A DNA stretch of 64,000 bases from Jackrogersella multiformis (GCA_902806575.1 CADCXD010000001.1:1426001-1490000), one strand, 5' to 3'; positions 46,101-57,223 are shown, counted from the first letter of the stretch. Program-made: numbers and translations. Notes: generated by a model from the letters alone, not told the origin.

Positions 46101-46795
46101 CAAATTGTGTCGAATAATGGTAATGACAGTAGACATTTCCATCGTGCTCGTAGTAACTATCCTGGGCCCCGAAGACGGTCGAGCAAAGTGAACAGGTGAA
46201 ATGGTCGACATGATACTTGCGGTCGAGGGCTGTGATATAAGATCCGCGCAAGGCGCCACCACATTGATAGCATAGGAGACCGAGCCGTCGAAAGTAATCC
46301 GTCTCGCACAGCGGATATTGGCCTCCCGTCTCCTCATCATCCGCAGGGAAGAACTTCGATGCTACGATCTGTCCACAGTCCTGTGTTCCATTAGATTAGA
46401 AAAGGATCTATGTAACTCATCATAGCTGCAACAAAAGCACTTACACGGCACTTAAAACAGTCGAGATGGTACGTTCCCTCCAGTGCCCGCACGAATTGAC
46501 CAGATAAAGACTCGCCGCACTTAGCACAAACGCGGACCTGTCCGCTCGCTGTTCTCCCACCTCGCCCTCGAGATCGGTTGCGCTCACCGCTCCGCCTCGA
46601 GTCGCTATGAGCGCTGAGAGCTGGCGAAGCAGGCGGTAAACTAGGCGGCGGATAGGCACTGCTTGGATAGGATGGGCTCGGGGTCAAATTTGGTCGGTCA
46701 TGGTCAAGCTGGTAGCTATTCTCGTTGGGCAGCGGCGATGGGTGCCCATGAATCCGATCACCAGTCAGACCGCCTTCATAATCAGGGCCCATCAT
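43118..46795 (-). CDS. lrg1: LIM-domain RhoGAP, Lrg1 type
   Basis: A GTPase-activating protein that switches off a Rho GTPase; relatives (Neurospora LRG-1, yeast Lrg1) act on Rho1 in cell-wall synthesis and hyphal polarity. Four exons (46795-46445, 46380-45684, 45634-43596, 43537-43118) give 1168 residues. The N-terminus is Pro/Ser-rich and disordered. LIM 1 starts at VCAKCGESL and LIM 2 at CYQCGGALRGSY, continuing to WHPECYMIH. LIM 3, after a helical linker, is CTMCQKPIEDECAL...CARCNRDLG...CTNCES. The RhoGAP domain spans about 810-1010, opening IFGVPLEVIVERDG, with arginine finger R871 in EGVFRKNGN, then LAALLKRYLRELPDPLM and NLARVIAPNVL. The C-terminus is Pro/Gln-rich. In-frame ATGs occur at 46795 and 46792; the first is used. 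Confidence 0.93.
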
Positions 46796-49257
46796 GGCGA
46801 CCAAAACGAGGCCCTACCTCGACCCGGGGTAGTTAGTTAGAAATGAATATCACGGGCGGTAGAGGTGGCGGCGGAATTGATCGAAGCACAAAACGAGGTG
46901 ACTATTGTACGGATACAATAGCGTTGTCCAACGTCAGACATTGGCATCAGAGGGCAACAATGTATCGTCTTCCAACAGCGGGTGCGACTAGGTACAGACG
47001 CAGGAACCGGGAAACAGTTATTCGGTGGTAGTAGGTATGCAGAGTACCAGGTAGGTAGGTAGGTAGGTAGGTACCTAGGTATGCAGAACAAAACCAAAAC
47101 ACGGACGATATGACGGCGCAGGGAAATATCGGGACCAGTTTAATTTGCAGTGGTGAACGAGCGAACGAGTGTGGCAGTGAGATTGCTGCAGCTGACGGTT
47201 GGTTTAAAGTAAATGGTGGATATTTTTCGACGATGCGACGAAATCGGGACGGAATTGGGGTTTGCGCTGGAGAAGGGGTAGACGGTCGATTTGGTGGGTT
47301 GGCTACCTTAGGTACCGTAGTTGGATGGATGGATGGATGGATTGGTTGACAATTGTTTTGTTCTTTTTTTGGCGTGTGGTTAGATGTCGAAGCTCAAGTA
47401 CGAGGAAGACTGTGACTATGACTATGACTGTGACTATGACCGTGAGACCGCGTCTAATTATTCAAAGGGAACAAAGAGGATCGAAGTGATGGAGGGTATA
47501 TCGAGCGTCGACAATATCGGAAGATGCGCTGGTGTGGAAAACGATCGTGAAAGATACGATAGCACGGCATGAAGTACGTGACGCCGTAATCAGCTTATTA
47601 GCGGCAAGCGGCAAGCAGCAAGCAGTAGGAATAGGGAGGTGGGAGGTAAGAGGTGGGAGACTGGAGTAGGTAGGTATGCTCGTTGCCGGCGAGGTGTAAC
47701 CTTCAAGGGACGCAGAGCTAAGGAGCGGGAGCTGCAACAGAAGGGGGGGGAGAAAGACCGGGGGTAAGAGGTAGTCCAGGTACCTAGGTAGGTAGGTAGT
47801 GTGGAAGTGGAATCGAATGCAATGCAGGACAAAGGGACATAGATGGATCATAAATTTCTACACGTAGGTGGTAGACCTTCTAGGAGATGGTAGGCTGATA
47901 GTATCTGAGGGGCTTTGCTCTACTCCTCTCGAGTCCGAGAATAGTATCAGGATGAATAATAACCGACGAGGGAACAATTGAATTACCTAAGGTACCAGGT
48001 AGGTACCTAGGTAGGTAATTTTAGGTACTCGATCCAACTTCGGCTTCGACTTCGACTTCGACTTCGACTTCGACGCCCGGTCGGTCAGTAAATGACCGTA
48101 AGTAAGGACCCTTTCAATTCGATTTGAAGTTCATTGATTGCAGCTGGAGGTGTTGGTAGTAGAGGAGTAAAATAATTGCCCAGGTGCTTTGCCCCTAATC
48201 TTTTCTCTACCTGGGTACCTAGGTACCTCCTAGGTAGGCTACCTACCAGGTAATAGGGTAGGTGCACTAACAACACCACGACCCAAACAGAGGAGGTAAG
48301 AGGATGAATGGATCCATCACCTGCAATCTCATCAATAACCTTTAGTGCCAATTTTAGCTTTAGGTCAAGCCCAGCCGGCGCTTCAAGGGACCCCACGAAA
48401 CACGGACCATGGTAGGGTCTACTATGTACCTAGGTACATGGATATATACACTATCGAGAATCACTTTAGCGCGGTATAACAGGTTGTATTTAGCTGAATT
48501 AATTCCGCTAATGTACCTATGTAGGTAAACTTTATTAAGCAGCCTCCAGTACCATAGCAACTTAAACTTTTAAAACGACCTTCATATTAATTATCCGGCG
48601 GAAGTCTACTTTGAACAATAAAATCCTATCTAAGTACATTTTAAGCGACATAAACAGATATATTGAATTGTTAAAATAATTTATCGAAAATGCAATAAAC
48701 ATTTCTTATTATAAGAAGAGAAAGCCCTACATTAAAGTATCTAATATGGTATTTACTACCTATCTACCTAAGTAGGTACTTTAATCATCCGAAGATTCTC
48801 TGTCTACACTTACCTAGGTAGGTACTAGGTACCTAGTACTGTCGAGCTGCCTAGGTACCTACCTAGGTAGGAGGTACCCAGAAATAGGCATCTGCCATCC
48901 ATGGATTCCATAAGTGCAAAAGGCCGGCCCATTTTTAAACCCTATTTCCAGCTGCCTACCTCATGTATGTACCTAGGTACCTAGGTAGGTACCGGTATGT
49001 ACATACCTCAGGCATTCAACTACATCGAGGCAATCGTAAAACTTGACATACGAATTATTATATTCATTGGATATTGGATAACTACCTACCTATGTACATC
49101 GAGCTAACCTCCTCTTTCAACCAACACGTTGCTACCTAATATCTGCGCTTAACCATACTACATAAGGTTGATATCTTGATATCCTTAGCTAGCTATACCT
49201 AGGTATTCATAATCAACCAGAATGTTCCCGGACCCTCAACCGATATGATCGCGATTC
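46796..49257. promoter_or_regulatory. Large 2.5-kb intergenic region upstream of lrg1, dense in palindromic motifs
   Basis: The longest gap in the window, between divergent lrg1 and the gene at 49258. It contains TAGGTA/ACCTAGGT clusters at 47045-47085, 47776-47800, 47980-48020, 48213-48260, 48425-48436, 48760-48880 and 48967-48995; a GACTAT/GACTGT hexamer run (47410-47440); and a CTTCGA hexamer run (48047-48074). Open frames here follow the repeats and look non-coding. A non-coding RNA or long lrg1 5' leader is possible but not shown. Confidence 0.6.
48047..48074. repeat. CTTCGA hexamer microsatellite
   Basis: Four to five consecutive CTTCGA units on the plus strand in the lrg1 upstream gap. 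Confidence 0.85.
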
Positions 49258-50679
49258 ATGGAACAACAGCCAGAGGTGGAAATATTAGTTCATATCGGTG
49301 CTCCGAGCAGAGAAGCCGACGATGCTCGGTACCGATCTCTCACTACTTCCTATTTGGAGTTTCAGCCAACTCGACGTCTCGACTTTCTTAGCCAGGCCCC
49401 CTCGAGCTCAGATAGCAACGACGTCAGATCTGAATTAGATCTCCAGGGGACTCATCCGAATTACATACAGGATGCCCCTACGAGCCAACTATCAAGTGAT
49501 TTCTACAGCACTTTCAGATCGCCTCAAGCTTCATTCAAGAGTGTCCTTGACAATGCAGGATCACCTCGCATTGTCGCGAGATGTAGGCCCGAAGAAGAAC
49601 CTGTCAGCGCTGCTGACGGGGTGACTACTATGCCAATGACACAGTCGTCATATCAGGACCCCTCCAGCATAGTGCAAGATTCGTACTTAGGAAATCATAT
49701 CGACGTCTCTGCTTTCACCTCTCCTACTAGAATTCTAGAACATTATCTTCAACGCTTCGACTCCCCGTCAACTGATCCAGCTACTTCTCAAAGGACCGGC
49801 AACAATATACTCCAAGATACTTCTCCTCACCCTAGTTATGCGGACAGACATATAACCTCCTTAATTCCATGTACGCCAACGTTTGTGCCTTGCACGCCTC
49901 AGTGCAATCCTTCTTTCCGGCGGGGTATATCTAGGGAGGAATCCCCAATACACCGCCATGAGGGATTTGTCCAACAAAACCAACAGCATATCCTGCAAAC
50001 GCAAGACGAGGTGAGCAGCGATAACATCATCGAGGAAACCATCATGATGGAGTCACCAGATCCTTCTTCCGCCTCCAGGGCAGACTCCGAACCGGCGCCA
50101 ACTAAGCGACATCGAGCAGGCTTGGTTACAAGCCCACGAGTTCTGTTGAGAGCAACCAGCGATATTGGCCCGAGAACTTCTTTTGATCAAAAATCTATTT
50201 TAACAGTTACTTTCCTAACTGAGCATGGATACACCTACGACAGTTTAGAGCTCCGGGCGCCGGATCCTCCTGTTTCTATGGCAGAGGTCGAGACGCAAAA
50301 TTTCATCACTCCTGGACTTGAAAGGCTAGCCCAGGATCTCGATATTCCGAAACGGTACAGACCAAAGGAAAGGAAAAGAAACCTGCGTCCTTCCGAGCGC
50401 GGATATTGGCTTGTGGATTGTTCGGCTTGGGATTCGCAGCTCAAGCGGGATGCTTGGGCATATCTGGCGAACTACGTAGGGACCGGAGTTGCGGGATGGG
50501 GTATTTGGTGCTGGAGGGATCTAGAATTTCGGCGGCTTCGAGTGTACTGTTGGGGCTTGGTGGCAGCACACATCTACCTCCTACTGTACTTGGCTAGCCA
50601 GCGCAGGATTCTGTATACTGGGAGCTCTTGGATTGACAGCGAGGATATTCCAGTCATTGTGATGGAGGTAAGAAACTAG
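49258..50679 (+). CDS. Unknown protein with disordered N-terminus and conserved aromatic C-terminal domain
   Basis: Single frame of 473 residues starting MEQQPEVEILVHIG. I do not recognise a named family. Residues 1-300 are Ser/Thr/Pro/Gln-rich and look disordered. Residues about 355-473 look folded: RNLRPSERGYWLVDCSAWDSQLK, then AYLANYVGTGVAGWGIWCWRD and VYCWGLVAAHIYLLLYLASQRRILYTG. This region is rich in Trp/Tyr, and its hydrophobic helix (about 435-450) could be buried or membrane-associated. The C-terminus is SEDIPVIVMEVRN. The conserved-looking, Trp-rich end makes a real gene likely; function unknown. Confidence 0.75.
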   Translation: MEQQPEVEILVHIGAPSREADDARYRSLTTSYLEFQPTRRLDFLSQAPSSSDSNDVRSELDLQGTHPNYIQDAPTSQLSSDFYSTFRSPQASFKSVLDNAGSPRIVARCRPEEEPVSAADGVTTMPMTQSSYQDPSSIVQDSYLGNHIDVSAFTSPTRILEHYLQRFDSPSTDPATSQRTGNNILQDTSPHPSYADRHITSLIPCTPTFVPCTPQCNPSFRRGISREESPIHRHEGFVQQNQQHILQTQDEVSSDNIIEETIMMESPDPSSASRADSEPAPTKRHRAGLVTSPRVLLRATSDIGPRTSFDQKSILTVTFLTEHGYTYDSLELRAPDPPVSMAEVETQNFITPGLERLAQDLDIPKRYRPKERKRNLRPSERGYWLVDCSAWDSQLKRDAWAYLANYVGTGVAGWGIWCWRDLEFRRLRVYCWGLVAAHIYLLLYLASQRRILYTGSSWIDSEDIPVIVMEVRN

Positions 50680-51154
50680 AACAACTCAGAATGGGGATTG
50701 TTGGAATGCAAGCAGCCTGGGTAACGGTGTATATAATCAGATATCAATCACAATGGAGATACCCTAGTATAACCTGATTGGCAACGCTTTTTATGGCAAC
50801 TAGCTCTTATCTGACGCCCATCTAGTCTCTTTCATCTACCGCCATTGCTAGCGCACCTGTTAACGGCTGGAGATATTTAGACGAAATTTGTTTAGTAAGG
50901 AAATGCAGGTAAATACTACCTGAGACAGGAGAATTATAGTACAAACCCGTCTTAGACGGCCAGCTAAAGTCATACCCTTGAATCACGTCGGAAAGCACGT
51001 AATATAATCCACCATACTTGCGAGGCGTTCATAGAATTACCTGACGGACCGGCTCATCCTTGAAGAGACCTCATCACCTGCGTAATACAAAGGAGATCGC
51101 TCATTCCCGGCTCCATACCCGTCCTTCCCAAGCTTGAATGAAACAAGGCGAGAC
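50680..51154. other. Spacer between convergent genes
   Basis: 475 bp of 3' flanks with no motif or gene recognised. Confidence 0.55.
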
Positions 51155-52314
51155 TTAGAGTGGTGCTGGCTTAGGTGTGGCCCTGATGTACGGCTTACGG
51201 TTGAGGATCGTGACGACATCTTTTTGGTAAGCATCCAGAGATGACTTCGCAAGGTCATCATACGGCTATGGAATGGTCAGCTTCTGGAGTAATGATAATA
51301 GTGATGGTGATGATGGCATGGACTTACATGGCGAACTGTGTCGGGTATGGTTTTCCACTCTTCACTGATTACCTTGATGGCATCACCAAAGCTCTGGCCC
51401 TTGAATTCTCCGCTGGCCCATCTTGCCCTTGTGAACAGGCTGAAAGAGTTGGTAGGCCTCTTAGGTATGCGATCGTCACGAATGATCTTGACGATTGGTG
51501 CAACAGGATAGTTGAACTTCCTCTTCAGAACTCGACGAGCTCTGATAGCATCGCTGGTCTGCCTCGGGGTGTGGCTCAGTACCCACTCCTTATAGGCTGC
51601 CTCATTGGTGATTTTGTTGTGCGTAGCAATGCTGGACAGTCGCTGGGAAGTGTTAGGGCACTTTACATAACAAAAATGCGTTCATATTGAAGTACTAACC
51701 TCGAGCTCGGAGGCTGAGAGATCCTTGAATCCCTGAGAGATCTGTGACATTCTGGAACTGTCTGCTGGGGTACCGGGCTTCTGCTTTGTGCTCTCGGATA
51801 ACCACACTGTCCAGGTAGTGGAGGGAAGCCCTTTGGGTTCAGTATACATGGCCGTCTTCTTGAGTGTACTTTTCTCAAGCGCCTCCCTCTTCTTTGGGCT
51901 CAACTCCTTCTTCTTCTTTGGCTTGGGGCCAGGCTTCGCTTTGGCTGCCGCCTTGGGCTTCTTAGCCTTAACAGCCTTGGTAGCCTTGGTAGCCTTGGTA
52001 GCCTTGGTAGCCTTAGTAGCCTTAGTAGACTTTGCAGCCTTGGTGGTCTTAGTAGCCTTGGTGGCCTTAGCCGGAGTTGAAGCCTTCGTGCGTCCTTTAG
52101 TAGCCGCTGGCTTCTTCGTCGTCGTCGCCGCCGCAGCACGCTTGGTTGTAGTGGACGCCTTTGGCGCTGCCGCGGCAGCAAAGCCTCGGGCAAAAGCACG
52201 ACTAGATCTCAGAGACTGTCCAGCCAGGCGGGCAACCACAATGCGGTTGGATGACGTAGTAATTGGTGTTGAAACCAGGCGCCTAATGGCGGCGCGTCCG
52301 ATGGAAGACAGCAT
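51155..52314 (-). CDS. Mitochondrial HMG-box DNA-packaging protein (Abf2/TFAM-like)
   Basis: Proteins of this class coat and bend mitochondrial DNA in nucleoids. Three exons (52314-51700, 51642-51328, 51265-51155) give 346 residues. The start MLSSIGRAAIRRLVSTPITT and an Arg/Ser/Ala-rich first 50 residues read as a mitochondrial presequence. Next comes a Lys/Ala/Thr-rich stretch (about 51-145) with seven-plus TKA repeats, like a histone H1 tail. HMG box 1 is about 163-230 (LPSTTWTVWLSES, then FKDLSASELERLSSIA and AAYKEWV). HMG box 2 is about 260-330 (PKRPTNSFSLFTRARWASGEF, then ISEEWKTIPDTVRHPYDDLAK). It ends with a short basic tail. Both introns have clear CTAAC-type or GT-AG signals. A nuclear role is possible if the presequence call is wrong. 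Confidence 0.88.
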
Positions 52315-53228
52315 AATGGTCAATTGATATGTAGGAATGTGTTCTTGGGATATTCAATTGTATTAGAAAACCCTTGAGAGGTTTGCTAATGCGACTGAGA
52401 CAATACGGGGCTTTGGTTGAAGAAATCTTCAGCACCGCAAATCTACAAATCTGGGAATCTGGGTGGGGGGGATGTTTATTCCAACACGCGACAATTAATG
52501 AATTAATGCGACTCCTCAAAAAAAAGCTAAGAGAGCTTCAGATTGTGCGGGTGCCGTTTGTCCCGACCCACTCTTTTCAAGCTGTGTACTCCACACCCAA
52601 ACACCTAAACACCTAAATTAACGAATTACCACCTGGATTAATACCCTCCAACTATGGATGTATATAGGCAGGTACCTACAGTGCACTTACCTACCTAAAT
52701 ACCTAAGGCAGTGTAGGTAGATAGGTACCTACCTGGCAGCTGCCCAGGTAGCTCATAGGTACCTAGGTACCTTAGAGTTATGCTTAACGATAGCCACGTG
52801 TATAAGTAAATTTATTCACTTTGTTCAGTTTATTCAATTAGGTACCTATTCATCAGCACTAGCCACATATCCAATCTTGAGCCGCTAAATCCTTCCAAGG
52901 TTCACGTTTCTGAACTAGCAAAAGAAAATACCTACCTATAATACATGATAGGTCGTACTTAAAAGTTATCCATCTTATCATCATCAGCCCTCACTTCCAA
53001 GTTCCAAGTTCCAAGTTCCGAATTCCCAAAATTCAACAAGATCCTCGACGACTGAATCAGTCTCCCGGCTATAACCAAGACGGAATAACGTGAATGCTTC
53101 TACCTACTAGGTGATCTTTCTATTAAGTCTGGTCGCCTAACTGAAGCTTCCCTCGAGTACTCTGGTAGCTCTCACCATCGTAGTGCGACCGAGCCGTACT
53201 GTCTTTGAAAAAGAAGAAGAAAATAATT
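52315..53228. promoter_or_regulatory. Divergent promoter region of the HMG-box gene and prp5
   Basis: 914 bp between start codons. TAGGTACC/CCTAGGTA motifs lie at 52670-52775 and 52840-52850, and there is a triple AAGTTCC direct repeat at 52996-53020. No other gene seen. Confidence 0.65.
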
Positions 53229-56200
53229 ATGGCTCGGCTCAGAGACTCACGCTCACCAACTCCAGCAGGAAGCCAGCCATCATCCTCAAGAAGACACCGC
53301 AGAGATGACGATAGAAGAGATCGAGACCGGTATCGGGATCGGGATCGGGATCGTCGAGACTTTGCCCGAGATCCAAGACGCCGGAGTCGCTCTCGGAGCC
53401 CGCATGATGTGAGGCGACGCGATATCTCTCTTGATTTTTACTCCTCTAACAGCTCCATCGTACAGCGCCGAAATCGCGACCGGGACCATGAAACTCGTCG
53501 GCGTGATCGTTCCACAGACCGTCGAGATGATGACTACTATCGAGGCGGAAGGGACCGTAGGCGGTCGCATGATCGCCCCTTGGATAGGGAAATAGACCGC
53601 TCCTCCGAACCTCGCCGGCGGAGAAGCCGTGATCGTGATGGTGACAGAGATCACCGAACCAGGCGAGACGACTCCCGTGATCGAGGCAGAGGACGGCGCG
53701 AAGGTACTACTGACTCCCATCCGCGCAGTAGGCGAGGCGATAGCCGCGAACGAGGCCCCGCGCCCCCCGATGCCACCAAGACGAAGACGTCTGATGTATG
53801 TTATGCTAGTCAATTAAATTCTGCCGCAGAGACTGATTCGGATTTACAGGTCGAATTGAAACCTAAACCTGCGCCCGCCCAATCTGATGCCGACAAGAAG
53901 GTTGAACGACTTGCAAAGTTGGCAGCATGGAAGAAGAAGCAGGAGGAGAAGGAGAAACAGAAGGATCCGACTCCAGGTGGAACTCGGAAGCTTCTAGCTG
54001 AAATGGATCAAAAGGCTAACACTATACCCTCTACGATACCCACAGGAGCTTCTCCAGCGCCAATATCACCTGCTGAGACGCAGGTTCCCTCGGCGGCGGC
54101 TCCATACGCCGGCAAATTTGACCCCAAGGCTATCGCGAAGAAGTCGGCTCCCAAAGTGCACCCCCCCAGTGCCGCCCCTAAGCTAGGTGTCGTTGCCGGC
54201 CAACCAGCTACAAGTCTTACCTTAGCAGCCAAAACCCCGAGTGGTAAGTACTCCCGCCAACATGTCCCTCTGCGCGTTGCTGATAGAATCAACGAAGTCT
54301 CTGCTCTCCCACAAAGTAGAGCCAAGACAAGCGGCTTCGGTTTCCACAAGCAGAATGCGGAAACCGAGAAGGTTTCGCAAAAGCGGAAGTTAATACTTGA
54401 TGAAGACGATGCATCAGATAGAAAACTTGCTAAGCTGCCCTCCCTGCTGCCCCTTGGCGACGTTGATGATACACCCTATGAAATCCAGGACGAAGAGGAC
54501 GACGACGACGCAGATCCATTCGCCGGAGATGAAGCGGAAGAAGCCGCCGCCGCACGAGCAGCCCAAGAGAGACGAGAGGAACGTATCGCCCAAGAGAACG
54601 CCCAACAGGCGACAGAAATGCAAATCGATCAAGCCGACGAGGAACCAGTTACAGAGACGAATGGCGTCACTCAGATGACCCAACCGAGTGAGGCTATGGA
54701 AGTCGACGAAGATGCTGTTGATCCTCTCGACGCTTTTATGAATGACCTCGAGACGAAGCCTGTTACGAGGAAACCTCAGGAAACCCCGAACCAGGGTAAG
54801 AACTCACAAGAACCTGAAGCATACTTTAGCGACGACGAATTCGACTATCGAAAGGAGAATGTGGAACCCGATTCATTCTTAGCTATCGCGGCGAAAGCTC
54901 GCAAGAAGAAAGACATTCCGTCTGTTGACTACAGCAAGATCGACATAGACCCCGTCCGAAAGAATTTCTGGGTCGAGCCAGCTGAGTTGGCAGAGATGAC
55001 TGAAGCTGAGTTGGCAGATCTGCGTATTGAACTAGATGGAATCAAGGTGTCTGGTAAGGACGTTCCCAAGCCAGTACAAAAATGGTCCCAATGTGCCTTG
55101 TCGCGAAAGACGCTCGATATCGTTGACAGCTTGGGCTATGAAAAGCCTACTCCGATTCAAATGCAGGCGTTCCCTGCGATCATGTCTGGCCGAGACGTCA
55201 TTGGTGTTGCAAAGACTGGCTCGGGAAAAACCCTCGCTTTCCTATTACCTATGTTTAGACATATCAAGGATCAACGACATCTCAAGGAAAACGAAGGCCC
55301 CATCGGCCTAATAATGACCCCTACACGTGAGTTAGCTACCCAGATACACCGAGACTGCAAACCGTTCTTAAAATCGATGGATCTACGAGCGGTTTGTGCG
55401 TATGGCGGCGCGCCTATCAAGGATCATATTGCCGAGTTGAAGAGAGGTGCGGAAATTGTCGTTTGCACTCCAGGTCGCATGATCGATCTACTAGCGGCCA
55501 ATCAGGGCCGCGTAACAAACCTGAAGAGAGTCACTTATGTCGTCCTCGACGAGGCGGACAGAATGTTTGACATGGGATTCGAACCCCAGGTGATGAAGAT
55601 CTTCGCGAACATGCGGCCGGATCGTCAGACGATTCTCTTCTCGGCTACGATGCCACGTATCATGGATGCTCTGGCTAAGAAGGTTTTAAACAGCCCTGTA
55701 GAGATCACCGTAGGGGGCAGGAGCGTTGTTGCCCCCGAGATCACCCAGGTTGTCGAGATTCGAGAAGAGAACACCAAGTTTGTTCGTTTACTTGAGCTTC
55801 TAGGCGAGCTTTACGACAAGGATGAAGATGCTCGAACGCTAGTCTTCGTGGAGCGCCAGGAGAAGGCAGACGACTTGCTAAAAGAGCTGTTGCGTAAAGG
55901 TTACCCTTGCATGTCAATTCATGGCGGAAAAGATCAGATCGACAGAGATTCGACTATTGAGGATTTCAAACACGGTGTCGTTCCAATCCTCGTTGCAACG
56001 TCTGTGGCGGCCCGTGGTCTGGATGTCAAGCAACTAAAACTAGTTGTCAATTACGATGCCCCTAACCACCTGGAAGACTATGTGCATCGTGCTGGCCGCA
56101 CCGGACGTGCCGGTAACAAAGGAACGGCGGTCAGCTTCGTTACAGGAGACCAGGAGAACTGTGCACCGGGAATTGCAAAGGCCCTGGAGCAGAGCGGTCA

Positions 56201-56978
56201 GCCGATTCCGCCACAACTAGATGAAATGCGCAAAGCCTTCAGGGACAAGGTGAAGTCTGGCAAAGCCAAGGACCAGTCAGGCTTTGGCGGTAAGGGACTG
56301 GAACGTCTTGACCAAGAGAGAGAGGCAGCCCGCCTTAGAGAACGGAAGTCTCATAGGACGGAAGGCGAGGAGGAGGAGGAGAAGAAAGAGGACAAAACTG
56401 GTGAGGATAAGAAGGGCGACAAAGCTCTATCAGCTATTCAGACGGCCTCTTCGGGCATCATCTCTCGCGACGCTGCTACTCCTAAGGTCGTCGACCTCGA
56501 ACCCAAATTTACCATCCATAAAAGGGAAGAAGCTGCTCCATCCACGAATGCCAACAATCCCTTGGATAAGGTCTCTTCCGCGATCAATGCTATTAATGCT
56601 CGTCTAGGCCGTGCTGGTCAACTAAGGCCCGGTCAGCCGATCGACAACAAAGGCCCTGATGCTGGTGCGTTCCATGCAACCCTCGAGATCAACGATTTCC
56701 CGCAGAAAGCTCGTTGGGCTGTCACTAATCGGACCAATGTCGCCAAAATTCTTGAGGCCACTGGGACGTCTATTACCAACAAAGGTACCTTCTATCCACT
56801 TGGGAAAGATGTACCGCCTGGCGGCGAGCCTAAGCTCTACGTCTTGGTAGAGGGTGACACTGAGCTTATGGTAGCTAATGCCATGGCTGAGCTCACTCGC
56901 TTGCTAAAGGAGGGCACCATAGCTGCCGCTGACGCGGACAGCAGAGCTCCGATTGGTGGTAGGTATACTGTTACATAA
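53229..56978 (+). CDS. prp5: Prp5, DEAD-box RNA helicase of pre-spliceosome assembly
   Basis: Prp5 couples U1 and U2 snRNPs and proofreads branch-site pairing. Start ATG at 53229 (MARLRDSRSPTPAGSQ). Exons 53229-53408, 53466-53795 and 53850-56978 give 1212 residues. Both introns (57 and 54 nt) are multiples of three with no stop in frame, but have GTGAGG...CTCTAAC...ACAG and GTATGT...TTACAG signals, and their translation breaks up the N-terminal Arg/Asp/Ser-rich domain. Next come a Lys/Glu helical stretch, then DPLDAF (D461), the Prp5 motif that contacts the SF3b subunit Hsh155. The helicase core has a Q motif (PTPIQMQAFPAI), AKTGSGKT (K630), PTRELA, DEAD (737-740), SAT and HRAGRTGRAG. The C-terminal region resembles a KH-like fold (ATLEINDFPQKARWAVTNRT), as in the Prp5/DDX46 group. 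Confidence 0.95.
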   Translation: MARLRDSRSPTPAGSQPSSSRRHRRDDDRRDRDRYRDRDRDRRDFARDPRRRSRSRSPHDVRRRDISLDFYSSNSSIVQRRNRDRDHETRRRDRSTDRRDDDYYRGGRDRRRSHDRPLDREIDRSSEPRRRRSRDRDGDRDHRTRRDDSRDRGRGRREGTTDSHPRSRRGDSRERGPAPPDATKTKTSDVCYASQLNSAAETDSDLQVELKPKPAPAQSDADKKVERLAKLAAWKKKQEEKEKQKDPTPGGTRKLLAEMDQKANTIPSTIPTGASPAPISPAETQVPSAAAPYAGKFDPKAIAKKSAPKVHPPSAAPKLGVVAGQPATSLTLAAKTPSGKYSRQHVPLRVADRINEVSALPQSRAKTSGFGFHKQNAETEKVSQKRKLILDEDDASDRKLAKLPSLLPLGDVDDTPYEIQDEEDDDDADPFAGDEAEEAAAARAAQERREERIAQENAQQATEMQIDQADEEPVTETNGVTQMTQPSEAMEVDEDAVDPLDAFMNDLETKPVTRKPQETPNQGKNSQEPEAYFSDDEFDYRKENVEPDSFLAIAAKARKKKDIPSVDYSKIDIDPVRKNFWVEPAELAEMTEAELADLRIELDGIKVSGKDVPKPVQKWSQCALSRKTLDIVDSLGYEKPTPIQMQAFPAIMSGRDVIGVAKTGSGKTLAFLLPMFRHIKDQRHLKENEGPIGLIMTPTRELATQIHRDCKPFLKSMDLRAVCAYGGAPIKDHIAELKRGAEIVVCTPGRMIDLLAANQGRVTNLKRVTYVVLDEADRMFDMGFEPQVMKIFANMRPDRQTILFSATMPRIMDALAKKVLNSPVEITVGGRSVVAPEITQVVEIREENTKFVRLLELLGELYDKDEDARTLVFVERQEKADDLLKELLRKGYPCMSIHGGKDQIDRDSTIEDFKHGVVPILVATSVAARGLDVKQLKLVVNYDAPNHLEDYVHRAGRTGRAGNKGTAVSFVTGDQENCAPGIAKALEQSGQPIPPQLDEMRKAFRDKVKSGKAKDQSGFGGKGLERLDQEREAARLRERKSHRTEGEEEEEKKEDKTGEDKKGDKALSAIQTASSGIISRDAATPKVVDLEPKFTIHKREEAAPSTNANNPLDKVSSAINAINARLGRAGQLRPGQPIDNKGPDAGAFHATLEINDFPQKARWAVTNRTNVAKILEATGTSITNKGTFYPLGKDVPPGGEPKLYVLVEGDTELMVANAMAELTRLLKEGTIAAADADSRAPIGGRYTVT

Positions 56979-57223
56979 AGGCATGAGGCTTATTTGCGGA
57001 TCAAATATGAATTATTATCTTAGGCAAGGCATGGTTTAATCAATGGTCTCTATTTACAAAAGGATATCGGCGTTTAGCGGCAACAGAGGGTCGGGCAGAA
57101 CGTATACAAACGAATCTGGACGTAGTAGTCCCCTGGTGAGAGGGGTAGTAGACACGATCAGCAATTATTAAGAATTGAAAAAAAAATCAGATTCGCCGAT
57201 GTCTCGTGTCCCATCCGCGTAGG

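Noticed and set aside
47462..47851. 129-codon minus-strand frame in the lrg1 upstream gap
   Set aside because: Pro/Leu/Ser low-complexity produced by microsatellites; no domain.
51788..52327. Long plus-strand frame (179 codons), hydrophobic, opposite the HMG-box gene
   Set aside because: It is the antisense of the Lys/Ala/Thr repeat arm (GCC TTG GTA steps) and loses support once the HMG-box gene is spliced.
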